From an uncultured Bacteroidales bacterium (GTDB lineage Bacteria; Bacteroidota; Bacteroidia; Bacteroidales; F082), in assembly GCA_947303085.1 (NCBI GenBank), contig CAMYXP010000003.1, forward strand, positions 186,001-250,000: DNA of 64,000 bases. The letters are read 5' to 3'. The first letter of the stretch is position 1, and each line of letters starts with the position of its first letter. Positions 27,749-36,282 of the stretch are shown here, piece by piece. The position numbers were made by a program, and so were the translations under genes. The notes below the pieces were generated by a model that was not told the origin of the DNA, did not search any database, and worked only from the letters and a program-made list of their open reading frames with translations.

Positions 27749-30277
27749 TCATGATTTAAAATCTTCTTTTATTTTTGCCAATTCTGCTGATAATTCTCTG
27801 AGTTTATCAATTGATATAGGATTCTCTATGCTTGCCGTGCCAACGTGGTCTTCTTCTGAAGTCGTATCGTGCACAATTCGCAGTCTATCAACTAAATCAG
27901 GCTTAGAATTTATATACTTAAGTTCATCCCAATTAATACGACTGTTTTTATTACTTACTCTTGGTGGCAATTGATATTTAAAGACTTCTTCATCGATGAT
28001 CTTTTCAACAGCCCTCCTCAACATTATTGATACTCCGTAACTATCTTCGAATGGTCGTTTCGATAAACGATAATTCACTTCTTTTATGATAGAATCCGAA
28101 TCATCACTTTTATAATTAGAAAGAACACCTTTGTCCTTCCCATCACCATATATTTTATATATAAAGATATGTTTTCCTTTTTTATTACAACAGGAGTCAA
28201 AGTTTTTGCATACATGATTTTCCTTAGATGTTTCAAATCCATCAAGAAACAATTTATTATGACAAAACACAATGACCTGATTGTGGAAATCAAGAAGTCT
28301 TTTCGCCAGCATTCCAGCGATATCATGATCTAGACTTGTTACTGGATCATCCAGAATAATAGGATAATTTTCATTTTGAATTTCTGCGAAAAACATTGCC
28401 AATCCAACAGCTTTCTGTTCGCCTTCACTCAAAATATCCGTAACAGAATTATTTCCTGTTAATACTAATTGAGAATTGCATTTTCCCTTGTTACCGTTTA
28501 TCACCACAAGTTGTACCTTTAGGTTATGACGTCCCAAAGCTTTTAATTCTTTCTCAAAACTAGTCTTTAATGCATCGGTTAATAAGTCTTTTTGAGCTTG
28601 ATTTGCCAATGTGGTTAACTGATTTGTTCTTGTTTCAGTTTTTTTTGCTTCAATAGTGTTTGATTTTTCAAATACGGCAAAATATTTCTCGACATCCACT
28701 TTCTGCTCGGAAATAGACTTCTTCTCTTTTAATCTTGCTATTTCTTTTTGCAATTCGCCAACTTTCTTGTCCTTCTCCTCTTTAGTAGTGCTAAGTTCTT
28801 TTATAGTTGCTTCATTCTGTTTCTGCTTGTTCGATAAAACATTTAATTCCGTTGAAAAATCAATTGTTAAAGTTTTTATTTCGTCTGCTGTTTTTGCTGA
28901 TTGTATAGAATCTTTATATTTAGCTAGAAGCCCAATTTTCTTTTCGAGTTCGGTATAATCAGTTATAACATTCTTTATCTCATCTGTTAATACAATTGCC
29001 ACATCATATTTTTCAATCTTACTCTGTAAATCAGTTAATGATTGGGCAGCATCCTTAAGCTCTTTTTCAGAAGTATCACTAAGGTAATCAGCATATGCTT
29101 TAACAATACTTATTGCCTCTTCCGATTTTAATTCTTGTTGACAATAAGGGCATTTTTCAGGCTTTTCCTTTTCTAACAATGAAGAATATCGTTGTCCTGC
29201 CAAAACAAATGATTTCCATTCTTGAGTGTTAGATTTTGGCAACCCCCTCAAAACCACTGAACGTTGACGGGCTTCATCGTTTTTCTTCTTTGCCGATTCA
29301 TATTGCTCCAACTTCTTGCCTAATTCTTCACCATAAAGCTTCATGTTTTCAGTGGCGGCATTCACTTTTGTCACAAAAGTGGATAGTTCTTTGTTATGCT
29401 TTACAAGAAGATCTATGGCGTCTTGGTAATTAGTTTGCAATAATTGCCTATATTCTTCCTCATTTTTATTTAGAGCATTCTTCTCAATATCCGAGAAGTT
29501 AAACTTTTCTTTTATTTCTTTTTGTTCTGTAGCACTAAAATACTCGCGATTAATGAATTTTCTTTTGAGAGCATCTCCAAGTTCTTCTGTTTTAATAACA
29601 GGAAGACATCCTTTTGCTACTTCAACTTGTTCATTAAGTTTTGTGGTAAAAGAGTCTAATACTTTAGCAATATAACCAAACAGATGTAACCCTAAAGGAT
29701 AAATAATAGTTTCATCAGGATTTTTAGTTTGTAGTAATCCATTAAGGTAAGATGTGTCGAATACTTTTATTCCATGAAATTCTGGCAATTTTGTATGAGA
29801 ATCGGTCCAGTTGCAATTCTTTGACGAATTTCCAACTTTATATTTAATCGAAACATTTAAGTTCTTTCTCTCTCCATCATTTGCATATATATTCGGTCGT
29901 ATTTCCTTGTAAACCCCACCCGCCATATTGTTTAATACTCTAAAATAACCACTTTTACCAGAACCATTTAATCCATATAAAACCGTAACATCTTGAGAGA
30001 ACTTAATTGTTTGATCTTCGCATAATGCATTTACTCCACTCACATGTGTAAGTGACTCAAGCAATAGTTTTTCTGAAGATTGTTGTGCAGGTGAAAGTTG
30101 ATTTGTAGGTGCTTGTATAGGTGTATTGTTTAATAGATTATCAAAGATTTCATTCAAACGTGTTTCTGAAATAGAACCATTTGTTTCAATGGCATCTTTT
30201 ATCAAAGCCTTTAACCATTCAGGTTTATTCTTTGAAAACTCCGATAAATAATCTTTTGCATGAACCTTATCACTCAT
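27749..30277 (-). CDS. RloC/PrrC-like ABC ATPase with zinc hook and candidate C-terminal ribonuclease domain
   Basis: 842 residues. Walker A is GLNGSGKS (102-109); two long coiled regions (about 245-345 and 395-560) flank a CPYC zinc hook (376-379). The ABC signature is LSEGE (616-620), Walker B is IILDDP (640-645), and the H-loop is His673. The C-terminal 100 residues contain R754-x3-E758 and an R-x4-H motif (Arg798, His803). These fit the Arg-Glu-His set of PrrC/RloC anticodon nucleases and the R-x4-6-H mark of HEPN RNases. I infer a tRNA-cutting suicide factor held in check by the restriction complex. An Rad50-like DNA-sensing ATPase is the alternative. Confidence 0.75.
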   Translation of the reverse strand: MSDKVHAKDYLSEFSKNKPEWLKALIKDAIETNGSISETRLNEIFDNLLNNTPIQAPTNQLSPAQQSSEKLLLESLTHVSGVNALCEDQTIKFSQDVTVLYGLNGSGKSGYFRVLNNMAGGVYKEIRPNIYANDGERKNLNVSIKYKVGNSSKNCNWTDSHTKLPEFHGIKVFDTSYLNGLLQTKNPDETIIYPLGLHLFGYIAKVLDSFTTKLNEQVEVAKGCLPVIKTEELGDALKRKFINREYFSATEQKEIKEKFNFSDIEKNALNKNEEEYRQLLQTNYQDAIDLLVKHNKELSTFVTKVNAATENMKLYGEELGKKLEQYESAKKKNDEARQRSVVLRGLPKSNTQEWKSFVLAGQRYSSLLEKEKPEKCPYCQQELKSEEAISIVKAYADYLSDTSEKELKDAAQSLTDLQSKIEKYDVAIVLTDEIKNVITDYTELEKKIGLLAKYKDSIQSAKTADEIKTLTIDFSTELNVLSNKQKQNEATIKELSTTKEEKDKKVGELQKEIARLKEKKSISEQKVDVEKYFAVFEKSNTIEAKKTETRTNQLTTLANQAQKDLLTDALKTSFEKELKALGRHNLKVQLVVINGNKGKCNSQLVLTGNNSVTDILSEGEQKAVGLAMFFAEIQNENYPIILDDPVTSLDHDIAGMLAKRLLDFHNQVIVFCHNKLFLDGFETSKENHVCKNFDSCCNKKGKHIFIYKIYGDGKDKGVLSNYKSDDSDSIIKEVNYRLSKRPFEDSYGVSIMLRRAVEKIIDEEVFKYQLPPRVSNKNSRINWDELKYINSKPDLVDRLRIVHDTTSEEDHVGTASIENPISIDKLRELSAELAKIKEDFKS

Positions 30278-30292
30278 ATTTTAATCCTCCTT

Positions 30293-31402
30293 TTATTCTT
30301 CCAAACTTCCCCGAATCAATATAGGGCATATATTTTTGAGTTGCTCTTTCAGTTGAGTGGCAATTGCTTTTCTTTCTTCATAAACAAGATACAAATCAAT
30401 GATTGATTGTTGAATAGTCTCCTCAGGAATTGGTATTTGAACATCTTTCATTTCCTCAAAAGTGAAGTTCTCTCTTGCTGACCCCCAAGAGTTATATCTT
30501 GCATAACGATTAAATTCTTCGCGTTTAAGCCATATTGCAAGATAATCGGATTTTAGTTTTCCTATTGTGGTAAAAACTTCATAAATTGGAGAAACAACAA
30601 CATCTTTTTCAAAATGACTTACTGCGAATGCTAAAACTTTCCATGTATCTGTCGTGGGAACGTATGCGATGTCTAGTGGATGGACAATTTTGTAACCGCC
30701 CAATTCATCTCTATTTACACGACTCTGGGCAATACGAAATCTCTTTTCTGTACTTAATCCAACAACTTCGTCAATCGCTTTATCAGTATTCTTCTCTGAA
30801 TATCGTCTTATATATTTCCCAATCTTCTCGCATTTCATGTTTCTTCGAAGATCTTCAATATACCCATCGCAAACCAACTTCAGTTCCTCCACCTTACTTT
30901 GGTATGCCGCAAGATTGTTTTGCAGCGCCAAATAAACATCAACATATTTGCGCTGGACATCAATATCTGGGAGGGTGATATCTATGTCGCAGAAATCTTC
31001 CCATGAAAATGTTTCTCGTGCGCTACCCCAAGAGTTAAACCGAGAATATCTATCAAACTCAGGACGTTTGAAAAACATGTATAGATAATCGGGTATCAAT
31101 AAATCCAAACGATTACATTTAAATGTTGTGTAAATGGATGATATCAGCACCGAATTCGAGTCGCTATTAAAGGCAAGGGCAATTTTATCTCCACGTCGAG
31201 AAGTGTCAGGAACATACGCAAATTCTCCATGATTTACGACCTTATATGAATCAAGACTCACTCCATCCATATTTGCTTTTGTGTCAATGAAAACTTTCTC
31301 TGTAGAAATACCTCTGACATCATCAAGCAAATATTTACCTAAAGAATTTCGCTCGTCAGTTAATTCAATAAGTTCGCCCAGTTTATACTTAGTCAATCCC
31401 AT
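30293..31402 (-). CDS. hsdS: Type I restriction enzyme, S (specificity) subunit
   Basis: 369 residues from the ATG at 31402; the TTG at 31408 is less likely. It recognises the DNA target for both methylation and cutting. Two target-recognition domains (about 1-150 and 195-330) are each followed by a helical spacer ending in KVEELKLVC and EERKAIATQL. The two domains resemble each other strongly: FNSWGSARETFSWEDF near 124 and YNSWGSARENFTFEEM near 305, each after AYVP and an IY. It overlaps hsdM by 14 bases, coupling their translation. Confidence 0.95.
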   Translation of the reverse strand: MGLTKYKLGELIELTDERNSLGKYLLDDVRGISTEKVFIDTKANMDGVSLDSYKVVNHGEFAYVPDTSRRGDKIALAFNSDSNSVLISSIYTTFKCNRLDLLIPDYLYMFFKRPEFDRYSRFNSWGSARETFSWEDFCDIDITLPDIDVQRKYVDVYLALQNNLAAYQSKVEELKLVCDGYIEDLRRNMKCEKIGKYIRRYSEKNTDKAIDEVVGLSTEKRFRIAQSRVNRDELGGYKIVHPLDIAYVPTTDTWKVLAFAVSHFEKDVVVSPIYEVFTTIGKLKSDYLAIWLKREEFNRYARYNSWGSARENFTFEEMKDVQIPIPEETIQQSIIDLYLVYEERKAIATQLKEQLKNICPILIRGSLEE

Positions 31403-33005
31403 AGCCAATACCTTTAAATGCCTCTTCGAGTTTCTTCTGAGAATCCTTTTCCTGCTGCATCAGGGCTTTCATCTCCTTCTGTATGCGAGCCATTTCCTTT
31501 GGATAGTCAATCTCCAAGTCGTGGTCGATAAACTCGATGTATTTGCTGGGCACCAACGTCCAACCGTTTTGCTCAATCTCATCTATTCCCACGCTTCTAT
31601 ATAACTCTGGCTCGGCAAAGACATTCCCGTCGGTTCCCACAGCCTGCCATTGATGATAAAGGTCGGCCACCCGCTGAATTTGCCCCGTTTCTAACTTTAC
31701 TTTTTTCTTCTGCTCGCCCTTCACAGGATTATCCGTCCATTGTCGCAAATCCATAAAAAGGATTTCGTGTTCGCGGTTGCGCAGCTCGCGTCCATGATAC
31801 TTGCCGCCCCTCTTGTTTTGGTTTAAAATCCAAAGGGTGACACTGATGTCGGTGGTGATAAACAGTTCTCTCGGGAGGATGATAATAGCTTCCACTTTAT
31901 CGTTCTGAATCAGTTTCTTACGGATTTCCAACGTGTCGGTATCGCCTAAAGCGCCGTTGGCCAACAGGAATCCCGCCACACCCGTCAAAGGTTTCAGATG
32001 CGAAAGCATGTGGAGAATCCAAGCGTAGTTGGCATTGCTTTCGGGAGGTATGGCATAATCCGCCCAACGGGCATCTGTGGCAAGGTTGTCATTCCACCAG
32101 CTTTTGAGATTGAAGGGGGGATTGGCCATGATATAGTCGAAATAAAGTCCCTTGTGGAGATCGTTGGTAAACGACGAATCGCTCTCACTGCCCAGATTAT
32201 GGCTAATGCCGCGCAACGCAAGGTTCATCTTGGCCAAGCGGTAGGTAGCGGCCTCCTTTTCCTGCCCGTACACGTTGATGCGGCTGATGTCGCCTCTTTT
32301 AGCTTTCATCAACTTGGAACTCTGTATAAACATGCCACCAGAACCGCAGCAAGGATCGTAAAGTGTGCCATCGAATGGTTCAATGACGGTGGCGATGAGC
32401 TGTACCACATCGTGAGGAGTGTAGAATTCGCCCTCTTCCTTGGTGGCATTCACCGCGAACTCCTTCAGAAAGTATTCATACACACGGCCTATCAGGTCTT
32501 TCTCTTCACCGAAAGTCTTGTGACTGATTTTGTTTACCTCATCCACAATTTTCTTGATGTCGTTTGCCCCGAGATTGCGCTGTGTGAAGGTACCTTTTAC
32601 AAAACAACCTTTCAGTTGCGGGTCGGTTTCGGCGATGCTTTTGAGGGCATTGTCCAAAGCCACATTCAATTCCGGTGCTGTCTTGTTGATAATGGTTGAC
32701 CATCGTGCATCTTTCGGCAAGTTGAAAGTGCCGTCGGTAAAGGTAGGATCGTCGAAAAAAGCCTGCTGTATTGCTTCATCGTCAGGATTCAGGCCATCTT
32801 CAATCAGCTTTTTGCGCAAGTTCACCAAACCGTCCTCATACTTTTCACCGATAAATCGAAGAAATACGAGCGTCAGCATCATGTCGCGCTTCTCGAAGAA
32901 CGACCCTGAGTTTTTCGCATTCCTCAAAATATCTCTGCACTTGAATAATATAGTGTCAAGGTTGAGGGTTTCTTCTTTTACTTTTTTATTTGTTTGTTTT
33001 GCCAT
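31389..33005 (-). CDS. hsdM: Type I restriction enzyme, M (methyltransferase) subunit
   Basis: 538 residues. It transfers methyl from AdoMet to adenine N6. Motif I reads YDPCCGSGGMF and motif IV is ANPPFN, the signature of N6-adenine methylases. The N-terminal helical domain (to about 170) is the part that contacts the S subunit. Length is normal. It is first of the hsdM-hsdS-ATPase-hsdR-GIY-YIG row. The gene upstream on the same strand ends 50 bases before its start. Confidence 0.96.
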   Translation of the reverse strand: MAKQTNKKVKEETLNLDTILFKCRDILRNAKNSGSFFEKRDMMLTLVFLRFIGEKYEDGLVNLRKKLIEDGLNPDDEAIQQAFFDDPTFTDGTFNLPKDARWSTIINKTAPELNVALDNALKSIAETDPQLKGCFVKGTFTQRNLGANDIKKIVDEVNKISHKTFGEEKDLIGRVYEYFLKEFAVNATKEEGEFYTPHDVVQLIATVIEPFDGTLYDPCCGSGGMFIQSSKLMKAKRGDISRINVYGQEKEAATYRLAKMNLALRGISHNLGSESDSSFTNDLHKGLYFDYIMANPPFNLKSWWNDNLATDARWADYAIPPESNANYAWILHMLSHLKPLTGVAGFLLANGALGDTDTLEIRKKLIQNDKVEAIIILPRELFITTDISVTLWILNQNKRGGKYHGRELRNREHEILFMDLRQWTDNPVKGEQKKKVKLETGQIQRVADLYHQWQAVGTDGNVFAEPELYRSVGIDEIEQNGWTLVPSKYIEFIDHDLEIDYPKEMARIQKEMKALMQQEKDSQKKLEEAFKGIGYGID

Positions 33006-33055
33006 AATCTATTTTTCTCTTTCCGACCTAATCTCCCACAAGGTCTTCTATTAAG

Positions 33056-33859
33056 TTAGTTCTCTTTTTCATAGTATTTTGCAAATTCATCATATTCTTC
33101 TTGATATCTTTCTATGATTTCAAAAAGTGTAATTCTTGGGTTTCCTCCAGAATCAAGAGCTCGTTTTAGATCGACTGTGTCATTTTTATAAACGCTATAA
33201 AACAATAACACATCCGCATCATCAATTTTTTTCTCGTTTAACAAAAAACCAAGAAAAGATTCCATGACGCCTTCATCGTTTGATTCTTCTTTTTTATAAT
33301 CTGGTGCAACGACTCTCATTTTACACAAATCCTTAATCAATTCGCTTATCTCCATATTTAAGCTTTTTCCCAAGTTGGTTTTATCAGTTAAAATCTCTAA
33401 TACGTTATGACTAAACGCTCTTTTGTCCTGATAATTCATAACATCACTATTTGTTAAACTGGTTAGCATTAACAAATTAATATCCATCAGCAGCCTGTCA
33501 TCGTCACTTTCCATCGAATGTAAATAAATCAGATAACCCGGACTCGTTCTAAAAATTGCGATGTCTTCGATTTCTTTCGAATAATCAATCTTAGTTTGAA
33601 AAAAAGGCTCTATCGTTGTTTTTGATTCGATGGACTTCAAATCCGCCACCACTTTTAATAGCTCGTATTTCAATTCTTCAGAAATCTGATATTCCTTGCT
33701 ATTTACTTTTTCAGTAAGAGTATTTGTCTTGTTGTTCAAATTGGCACTGAAGATGATAGCAACGATGGAAACAACAATAGCTATTATCGCAAGAATATTT
33801 CCCAATGTTAGATGTTCTTTGATGTTATTGTTCATCGTTTTATTGTCATTGTCAAACAT
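33056..33859 (-). CDS. Unrecognised membrane-anchored protein in the defence island
   Basis: 267 residues. One strong transmembrane helix (about residues 20-43) follows a short Asn-rich N-terminus. The remaining 220 residues are mostly helical and charged. A stretch near 225-250 (LLFYSVYKNDTVDLKRALDSGGNP) has the rhythm of a single ankyrin-like repeat. I recognise no catalytic motif or family. Codon use is AT-rich like the neighbouring island genes. Position just upstream of hsdM and on the same strand suggests an accessory or independent defence gene; that is inference. Confidence 0.65.
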   Translation of the reverse strand: MFDNDNKTMNNNIKEHLTLGNILAIIAIVVSIVAIIFSANLNNKTNTLTEKVNSKEYQISEELKYELLKVVADLKSIESKTTIEPFFQTKIDYSKEIEDIAIFRTSPGYLIYLHSMESDDDRLLMDINLLMLTSLTNSDVMNYQDKRAFSHNVLEILTDKTNLGKSLNMEISELIKDLCKMRVVAPDYKKEESNDEGVMESFLGFLLNEKKIDDADVLLFYSVYKNDTVDLKRALDSGGNPRITLFEIIERYQEEYDEFAKYYEKEN

Positions 33860-33933
33860 AGAAAAGGTTGAAATTTACTCTTATAAAATGTATTTAGTCT
33901 TATTGCGTAACTTTTAACTTAACTTCAAATGAA

Positions 33934-34605
33934 TTATTTTTCATTTTTTTCTTTATCTAATCGAATTTTCCACAGTGTCTTCCCCCGATAGCTGAAATAC
34001 TTCGGCCCTTGATAGGCTCCGCTGTGGTTTTGCATTTTTTCTGGCAGGTAGGTACCACAAAACGCCGAGAGGCTCCAAATGCGACCTTCGTACTCCACCT
34101 TGTTTTTGCCTGCCACTCTCACTTCTAAGTTTAAGGCATCGAAGACCACAGTGTCACCAACAGTTAGTCCGACCATACTGAAATCGAAAGGTGGACGAAA
34201 TGTCTTTTCCTCCTTCTTCACATCTTTGGGTGATTCCAATATTGGGTAGAGTTGGCGAGGAACACCTTTTTCATACTTCATAATTACGGCGTCTGACGAC
34301 AATCGAGCCAGATCGAGCATGATTTCCAAAGCAAGAGCGGGCTCAAGATTGAAAAACTCGCGGTTTTGTCTGATTCGGCGATCGGTCAAACGGTCAATTT
34401 GCTTATGAATGGCTTTTTCTGCCTCGCTGTATTTCGAGGTCTGCATCGTGGCGAAAATCTCAAATGGCAACGGTACGGCTGTGTTGTCAAGCTCCTTCGA
34501 GCGCACATCCACCGGACGTGAGCTTTTGCCTATCTTCACCCAGTCTTCCTTAAAACTCGGATTGGTCAGGATATACACGTATCCTTGTTTATTGTCTTCA
34601 GGCAT
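33934..34605 (-). CDS. GIY-YIG protein of T5orf172/MUG113 type
   Basis: 223 residues. Residues 8-95 (GYVYILTNPSFKEDWVKIGKS, AEKAIHKQIDRL, NREFFNLEP, given in part) are the GIY-YIG variant found in phage T5orf172-like proteins. The C-terminal 70 residues (VVFDALNLEVRV...YEGRIWSLSAF...YRGKTLWKIR) resemble the small DUF4357/RAMA-type domains tied to restriction and modification proteins. I infer a DNA-acting accessory protein. It is on the same strand as the hsd operon but separated by an unknown gene. Confidence 0.75.
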   Translation of the reverse strand: MPEDNKQGYVYILTNPSFKEDWVKIGKSSRPVDVRSKELDNTAVPLPFEIFATMQTSKYSEAEKAIHKQIDRLTDRRIRQNREFFNLEPALALEIMLDLARLSSDAVIMKYEKGVPRQLYPILESPKDVKKEEKTFRPPFDFSMVGLTVGDTVVFDALNLEVRVAGKNKVEYEGRIWSLSAFCGTYLPEKMQNHSGAYQGPKYFSYRGKTLWKIRLDKEKNEK

Positions 34606-34686
34606 GGTAGTATTTTTGTTTTACGAACTACAAAAATACAAACTTTTCTGAAAATTACAAATAATAATAAAAGAAAAAATTCAAAA

Positions 34687-35397
34687 TCAATTGTTTTTAG
34701 CCTTCTTAACTGCATTCTTAAGCACTACGTTTTCTTTTCTCAATACGTTAAGCTCTTTTTGAAGGTCATCAACTGTTTTCTTTTGGTCATTTCTATAGCT
34801 TATTCTTGCCGCTGTCATTCGCTCGCGGATTCCGCCTTGTTCAACAAATTCCTTCTCTTTAATCTTCTGATACGACATCATCATTTTATCAACCATACGA
34901 CAAAGCGTAATCGCAATATTACAAAACTCCTCTTCACTCCAACGATAGAAATATTTCGCATAATCATCAAGGCGATTGTGCTTGCGGCAATATTTCAGCA
35001 TACCATCAAACCGAGGATGATCCTGGCTCCAAAGCGTCAATCCCTTTTTAATAATGTCATCAGCATAATCCTCCCTTAGCTCTTGAATACTTGAACGTGC
35101 GACATTTAGCAGTTTAAGCTCCATCTCAGAAGATGTAACGCCATCAGCAATACCTTCAACGATATTCTGCTTTCCAGAACGTGCCGCCTGAACCATCTGA
35201 TCAACGGTTCTATCACCATATTCGGGCAGAAATCTTTTTGTAAAAACATATGTCATATGATAAAGAACCTCTGTTTTCTGATAAAACCAAAGCTCTTTCC
35301 AATTGACCTGTTTCTTCAAAACAGACTGAATGTTTCCTGCTTTTTCACCGCAGGACTTTGCTAAATCGACATCTGATAAAAGTTTTCTATTTTCCAT
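34687..35397 (-). CDS. Four-helix-bundle-suffix protein (S23/Avd-related)
   Basis: 236 residues. The core shows ELWFYQKTEVLYHMTYVFTKR and ARSGKQNIVEGI, marks of the four-helix-bundle family related to 23S rRNA intervening-sequence proteins and the Avd proteins of diversity-generating retroelements. A C-terminal coiled-coil (DDLQKELNVLRKENVVLKN) forms the suffix. No reverse transcriptase is nearby. The function is unknown and nucleic-acid binding is likely. The 120 bases upstream carry two CTAG hairpins and a 57-base structured element, listed separately. Confidence 0.8.
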   Translation of the reverse strand: MENRKLLSDVDLAKSCGEKAGNIQSVLKKQVNWKELWFYQKTEVLYHMTYVFTKRFLPEYGDRTVDQMVQAARSGKQNIVEGIADGVTSSEMELKLLNVARSSIQELREDYADDIIKKGLTLWSQDHPRFDGMLKYCRKHNRLDDYAKYFYRWSEEEFCNIAITLCRMVDKMMMSYQKIKEKEFVEQGGIRERMTAARISYRNDQKKTVDDLQKELNVLRKENVVLKNAVKKAKNN

Positions 35398-35417
35398 AAA
35401 TTATAGTTTTTGAGAAA

Positions 35418-35451
35418 ACTAGAATTTCTAGTCCAACTAGTTTATCTAGTT
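35418..35451. repeat. Tandem CTAG hairpins ahead of the four-helix-bundle gene
   Basis: ACTAGAA-T-TTCTAGT (35418-35432) and AACTAG-TTTAT-CTAGTT (35435-35451) lie 21 bases upstream of the start at 35397. Two adjacent palindromes with the same ACTAG core look like an operator for a dimeric regulator or an RNA target of the encoded protein. Both readings are inference. Confidence 0.7.
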
Positions 35452-35456
35452 AATAA

Positions 35457-35513
35457 AACGAGGATCTAAAGAGTCCTGGTTATTTCCGGTGTTCTCTCAT
35501 CCCGATCCTCGTT
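35457..35513 (-). other. Structured element, possible small RNA or terminator
   Basis: On the minus strand AACGAGGATC pairs with GATCCTCGTT over 10 bp. Inside, AGAG pairs with CTCT and CCGG with CC-A-GG around an AAATAA loop, and TTTTATT follows the outer stem. It lies 84 bases after the stop of the minus-strand glycosylase gene and 59 bases before the next start. It could end that transcript, or be part of the leader of the four-helix-bundle gene. Confidence 0.55.
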
Positions 35514-35596
35514 ATATCTTTTACCGAGTTAACGATAATGACATTGCAAAAATACAACAATTTTTCTCGCTTGTCAAGAGGCTTCTGAAAATAATT

Positions 35597-36157
35597 TTAA
35601 AACACCTCCTCAAACATCTTCCGATACTCTACAACTTTCTTTTCAAACGGCAATGGATAAGCCCGCGAGGATGACGGCAAACGATACAAAACGAGGTCGC
35701 CTTCTAATGCTATTTTCTTGTTTGGAGCTGGTATCTTTTTGATTTTGAAATAATTACAAACTTCGATGGTAGCCTTCTCCCCCGTCGTGGCTATGGTTTT
35801 GCATTCCGGCATCTGTGCCAACAACAGTTTGATGTCAGTCCTGTCTACGATTACGAGAAATGTATCGGAAGCATTGTCTTTCAACCGATGCACAGAAGTC
35901 GCAGTGTCGAAGAAAGCGATACCTTTTTCATTTAAAAAATCAATTATCTCATTCTTTTTGAAACACTTACGCTCCAAATCGACGAAATGGTTCTTGTCGT
36001 GAAACCAGATCTCTCCTTCCAAACGCCAATGATCATTCATGAAATTAGGGTAAAAGAAATCCATGCACCAACGCTGCTTCGGAGGCGGGAAACTGCCTAA
36101 AAACAACACTTTGGCGTTGGCTGGCAGAAACGGTTGCAAAGGATGACATTCAATCAT
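35597..36157 (-). CDS. Uracil-DNA-glycosylase-superfamily protein
   Basis: 186 residues from the ATG at 36157; an upstream TTG adds only two residues. KVLFLGSFPPPKQRW matches the active-site strand of the mug/UDG fold, with polar residues rearranged, and ATTGEKATIEV and LYRLPSSSRAYPLPFEKK fit the C-terminal half. Such stand-alone Bacteroidota members are usually annotated as UDG-family without a shown substrate. Loss of the usual Asn/Asp makes excision of uracil uncertain. It is divergent from pncB. Confidence 0.75.
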   Translation of the reverse strand: MIECHPLQPFLPANAKVLFLGSFPPPKQRWCMDFFYPNFMNDHWRLEGEIWFHDKNHFVDLERKCFKKNEIIDFLNEKGIAFFDTATSVHRLKDNASDTFLVIVDRTDIKLLLAQMPECKTIATTGEKATIEVCNYFKIKKIPAPNKKIALEGDLVLYRLPSSSRAYPLPFEKKVVEYRKMFEEVF

Positions 36158-36255
36158 AATCAATGATTTTTAAATCGCAAAAATAAGAAAATAAACAATC
36201 TGTATTAAATTTGACAAAAAATATTAAAATCTGTGTAATATGCGAGAAAATGTTA

Positions 36256-36263
36256 TAACTTTG
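36256..36263 (+). promoter_or_regulatory. -7 promoter box for pncB
   Basis: TAACTTTG followed by CAAAA, 19 bases before the pncB ATG, fits the phylum -7 box. No clear -33 TTTG is seen at the usual distance. Confidence 0.5.
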
Positions 36264-36282
36264 CAAAAAATTAGGATGAATC

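Noticed and set aside
31998-32699. A 233-codon plus-strand frame opposite hsdM
   Set aside because: Antisense to conserved methyltransferase motifs, with no motif of its own.
35398-35596. A diversity-generating retroelement around the four-helix-bundle gene
   Set aside because: No reverse transcriptase and no template/variable repeat pair is visible nearby.
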